Below are positions 61,813 through 64,000 of a stretch of 64,000 nucleotides of DNA, piece after piece. The notes under the pieces were generated by a model. It did no database searches. It was not told where the DNA came from and saw nothing but the letters and a program-made list of their open reading frames with translations. Every line of letters starts with the position of its first letter. Position 1 is the stretch's first letter. This DNA is from Chrysomallon squamiferum (taxonomy: Eukaryota; Mollusca; Gastropoda; Neomphalida; Peltospiridae). The DNA is taken from the NCBI GenBank assembly GCA_012295275.1, contig CM022675.1, positions 16,037,189 through 16,101,188 of the forward strand, given 5' to 3'. The position numbers and the translations under genes are program-made.

Positions 61813-64000
61813 TGTTAAACACAGATGTTTTTTATGAATATTCAGTTTCAAAAGCATAAGTACAGAAAGATTAATGATATGATGTCAGAAACAAACTGAA
61901 GGCCTGTTCAATTACAGATAGTTTAGGGGGGTTACAAATAAAATAAGTTTATTTATATTTTGTAAACAGAATATATCATGTTTAAAATTATTACGGTCTA
62001 TCTGGCAACAAAACGTAATAAAACAAGACTTTTATGTGATGCTCAGGTATTAACATTATTTTACACAGATAATAAAACTTTAAAAAAACTGAATCGTGGT
62101 AACACTGATACTGTTTGGATGTGACAGGACTGCACTGAGTGATGTAATGATAAACAGAAAGGGTCTAACTATTGCTTGAATGGTTTTTGTATTGCTTTAT
62201 TTGTTTTAAATATCTTTTGTTGTAATAATCAAAGTTGAAACAGAATGGCTGTATTGCTTAGAATCAGATGATGATCATGATGTTGAAATTTTGGTGTAAT
62301 TGTTGTTAAAGGCATTCACATCTTGCCACATCACCTTTTTCCATTTTCTTCTTGTTGGATCTTTCATCAAGATTCTTGAGTTTTGGACTTTTTCACATTT
62401 TTGTCGACGAACACCAATTTTAGTGGATTTTTAAAAATAATTCTTTTTAAGGGGAAGGCCACTCTTGTGGTGATTGAAAAGGGGCCATTTTGCTTAAAGC
62501 TAGAAGTAGTATTGATATCTGCTTCCCTTTGAGTTCCACTGTAATGGTGTCTGATGTTTTACAAAATATTTTTTATTCAATAAAACGTTTGCTGACAAGG
62601 TGTATGCTTAAACTGCAGGATTATCTTTATTTTTTTATATTTGCACAAAAAAAAGCTGTGAAAATTTAGGCCAGTAATAATCATTGTTGACACTAATTCA
62701 AAACATAAAAAGGTATTTTATTAATAGTTCTCTCTTTTTTAATTGTTGACCAGCAAATCAGTTAAGAAATCAGTTTTGAAAATAAAATTCAATTGCCAAG
62801 TAGTCTAATGTATTGTCGATTAATAACATAAACAACAAAACCCATCAAGTCAAATGTTTTAATTTAAACCATGTTCTGACAAATAAACATAAATCTCAAC
62901 TCAAACTGAAAATGCATGATTACATGTAAACAAAGACTGGACGGAACAAAGCTTCAGAAGCTAATTTTAAATTCGTCGATCAGACCTGTTTAAAATCTGT
63001 ATTTTAAAACTTTGTCATTAGTTTATATTTTTACTGTCTTTCCCGGTTTTCTTAACCTTATGTTTAACCATGCACTAATTATAAACAAGAAAGTATTTGT
63101 ATGTGATAAAATAAATCGGGATCAGAGTAAGCTCAAGTTCGATAACTCTGCGGGCAGATAACTAACATTAAATTAGCTAGCGGGCGAGCGTCAGTTTGAA
63201 ACATTTCTTTGCACAGCTACAAAAGTTATTGTCTGATAAAATACAAAATACGTATCAGACCATTTGGTAATCAGAACTGGGGCGGGTCCAGCTTTTCTGA
63301 TGATGGGGTGTTCACGACAGAAAAAGGAACCATAACATGAAAAGGCACTATTGAAAATTTGCACGCGGTTCACATGGACCATAATATAATAGTGATACAA
63401 CAGGCACGCTGACAGACGTATTCTACAGTGTTCTGTATATTGAAAAGAAATTTAAAAGAAAACTAAATAAATCTGTAAAAATCCTAAATAAATGGGGCAC
63501 TTCTCAAATTTGAGGAGGGGTCCAGACGCCTTGGAAAACTGTTCTGGATTCGCCCCAGCAAAATGTTCAAACTTTCACCATCTCGGTTAACAGAACAGAG
63601 CGGTATTCTTCAGTTACGTAATGTTACGTAGCACGTAAATAGAAATGTATAACTTGAACAGGACAAAACCTGAAAGCAGCCATTAAAAAAAAAAAAAAAG
63701 CATAACATCTATATTATACTGACATTTAAAAAATAAATAAAATCGAAAAACAAAGAACATGTATAAGAAAGGTAAAATGAATTCGACACCAAATATATAA
63801 TTATAATTACTTAAATAAAATAAAAAATGGGGGAGGTTAAAATAAAACGTTTAGTAAAAATTTCTGCATTCTGTTTAAAATAAGTGCATGCCAAATAGAA
63901 TTATATATTTTAAAATTCAAACATTCTACGATAACAAAACTAAACTCGTAGCTCTTATAACAAACATGGTTCATTAAAAATACAAAGTACAAATTTAAAT
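61813..64000. other. CIAO1 3' flank with repeat remnants
   Basis: Mostly unique AT-rich sequence. Near 63,275 (GGGGCGGGTCCAGCTTTTCT) and 63,495-63,560 (GAGGAGGGGTCCAGACGCCT, CTGGATTCGCCCCAGC) are motifs resembling ends of common animal DNA-transposon repeats. No coding region recognised. Confidence 0.5.

Overview
The window looks like a stretch of an animal nuclear genome, most likely a lophotrochozoan such as a mollusc. It is AT-rich. Introns are long and filled with (GA)n, (ATT)n, (AC)n, (TATC)n and poly(A) arrays. Coding exons are short, GC/CpG-richer and bounded by GT-AG sites. Three protein genes could be rebuilt exon by exon with every splice phase consistent. Species assignment is inference.

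Layout. About 1-24,700 holds no gene I can name: microsatellites, several minisatellites, a tRNA-derived SINE, CRE/X-box clusters and a few weak candidate exons (1.55-2.26, 3.1, 8.4, 9.85 and 10.8 kb). 24,724-45,888 (minus strand) is a 14-exon gene for a 686-residue LIV-1-subfamily ZIP zinc transporter (ZIP4/ZIP12-like), with an 11-kb first intron. 46-51.6 kb is repeat-rich intergenic DNA. 51,665-58,622 (minus) is RSU1 (9 exons, 273 residues, seven leucine-rich repeats). 59,520-61,673 (plus) is CIAO1 (3 coding exons, 333 residues, WD40 propeller). RSU1 and CIAO1 are head to head with about 0.9 kb between their start codons. 61.7-64 kb is the 3' flank with only repeat remnants.

The genes are not a pathway. 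The ZIP protein would import zinc at a membrane, RSU1 acts with the ILK-PINCH-parvin adhesion complex, and CIAO1 acts in cytosolic iron-sulfur protein assembly. The RSU1/CIAO1 pair may share a bidirectional promoter.

The most unusual signal is the position of the minisatellites. Of about eleven arrays with units of 20 bp or more, five contain a real splice junction inside the repeat unit, so they lay down rows of decoy donors or acceptors. These are the ZIP exon 6 donor, exon 9 acceptor, exon 9 donor and exon 10 donor, and the RSU1 last acceptor. Two more end within about 20 nt of a splice site (RSU1 exon 7 donor, CIAO1 exon 3 acceptor). Exon 9 of the ZIP gene, only 59 bp long, has its own acceptor multiplied on one side and its own donor multiplied on the other. 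I know of no named system that explains this.
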